This document shows, piece by piece, positions 63,569 through 64,000 of a DNA stretch of 64,000 nt. The notes beneath the pieces are model-generated. The model saw nothing but the letters and a program-made list of their open reading frames with translations. It had not been told where the DNA came from and made no database searches. Numbering within the stretch: position 1 is the first letter of the stretch; each line of letters begins with the position of its first letter. Made by a program: the position numbers and the translations under genes. Source of the DNA: Robiginitomaculum sp. (GTDB lineage: Bacteria; Pseudomonadota; Alphaproteobacteria; Caulobacterales; Maricaulaceae); the NCBI GenBank assembly GCA_021776515.1, contig JAJFFS010000003.1:1-64000 (forward strand). The letters are read 5' to 3'.

Positions 63569-64000
63569 TTACAATAGCTGCGCACTATCCAGGCGCTCTA
63601 TCATCCGCCCTCGTGCCTCTGGCAGGGTCTTGTTCACGGGCCACAACACGCGTCGTTCCAGAAAATACCCGGTAAGCGTTAGTCCGAACCCAATATCACC
63701 ATCTTGCAATGGTGTTGGTTCCTTATTTAAAAACCCTGGCAACTTCAGCAATTTATCAAGGTATGGCTCGGCAGCTTTGGCGCTTACAGCCTGCCCGGAT
63801 CGGGGGCTAACATGAGTGAGATGATCTGTTGCATTGGTTGCGGCGCAACGATCCAACCGCAGGCCATAGCCCAACTCCTGTAACATGCCAGCTTCCCAAC
63901 GCACATAAAGCGCAGGCCAGATCGCAGGTTCCAGCATTTGTTCCATCAGCACGTTAAACGCTTCAAAAATGTTTTGATGCTGTTCGCGTTCCGGTAAAGT
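63569..64000 (-). CDS. recO: DNA repair protein RecO, C-terminal part
   Basis: The open frame runs past the right edge. The 143 residues seen hold the RecO C-terminal domain: ALYVRWEAGMLQELGYGLRL, then DRCAATN and YVSPRSG-like HVSPRSGQAVSAKAAEPYLD. It loads RecA with RecR. The N-terminal OB fold lies outside the window. Confidence 0.9.
   Translation of the reverse strand, partial: TLPEREQHQNIFEAFNVLMEQMLEPAIWPALYVRWEAGMLQELGYGLRLDRCAATNATDHLTHVSPRSGQAVSAKAAEPYLDKLLKLPGFLNKEPTPLQDGDIGFGLTLTGYFLERRVLWPVNKTLPEARGRMIERLDSAQLL

Overview
The window is a moderate-GC alphaproteobacterial chromosome segment. The evidence is the gene set: a 5-aminolevulinate synthase (hemA), homologues of the mitochondrial complex I accessory proteins NDUFA12 and the CHCC zinc finger, a COQ10-like protein, fused ispDF, the NtrY/NtrX pair, and a lexA promoter with the alphaproteobacterial GTTC-N7-GTTC box. 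I cannot fix the order with confidence; a Rhodospirillales-like or SAR116-like lineage would fit.

Layout. 1-2610 is a small, AT-richer accessory patch ending at a tRNA-Arg(CCG) gene. It holds the tail of an IS3-family transposase, a Fic protein lying between two diverged direct repeats, an orphan secreted protein and a 74-bp inverted repeat. 2750-5018 carries an ABC ATPase, the CHCC zinc-finger gene and a gene-poor stretch full of REP-like palindromes. 5073-23537 is a long forward core block: dnaE, then rpsB-tsf-pyrH-frr-uppS-cdsA-dxr-rseP-bamA-skp-lpxD-fabZ-lpxA-lpxI-lpxB (translation, isoprenoids, outer-membrane assembly, lipid A). 23534-31751 holds gltA and gltX (reverse), comEC (forward), lexA and trpGDC (reverse). 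31873-35919 is a cold-shock gene and a three-gene reverse cluster (acyl-CoA/ACP synthetase, secreted protein, SDR-type reductase). 36141-40594 is an M1 peptidase with its partner, then lipA and a COQ10-like gene. 40574-42312 is cinA and ispDF (reverse). 42388-53780 is dusB, an NtrC-like regulator, ntrY, ntrX, trkA, trkH, an aminotransferase, hfq and hflX. 53979-58433 is a mostly reverse block: mazG, an SRPBCC/ArsR pair, a small protein with hemA, and thiSG. 58509-59100 is a REP/GIY-YIG island. The window closes with aroQ, accBC and aat forward and DUF2155, mlaD, NDUFA12 and recO (partial) reverse.

Most genes are ordinary housekeeping genes in overlapping, co-directional operons. The points that stand out are: (i) a 104-aa GIY-YIG nuclease gene tightly enclosed by inverted copies of a 23-bp palindrome that is scattered elsewhere in the window, which looks like a nuclease-associated REP mobility unit; (ii) an NtrC homologue without an adjacent NtrB, with an altered receiver acidic pocket and no GAFTGA loop, just upstream of an intact NtrY/NtrX pair; (iii) an rpsB whose C-terminus is an 18-bp tandem repeat encoding a Lys/Ala/Glu/Pro tail; and (iv) the Fic gene bracketed by direct repeats beside the tRNA.

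All calls were made by reading motifs and context. No database search, folding program or alignment software was used.
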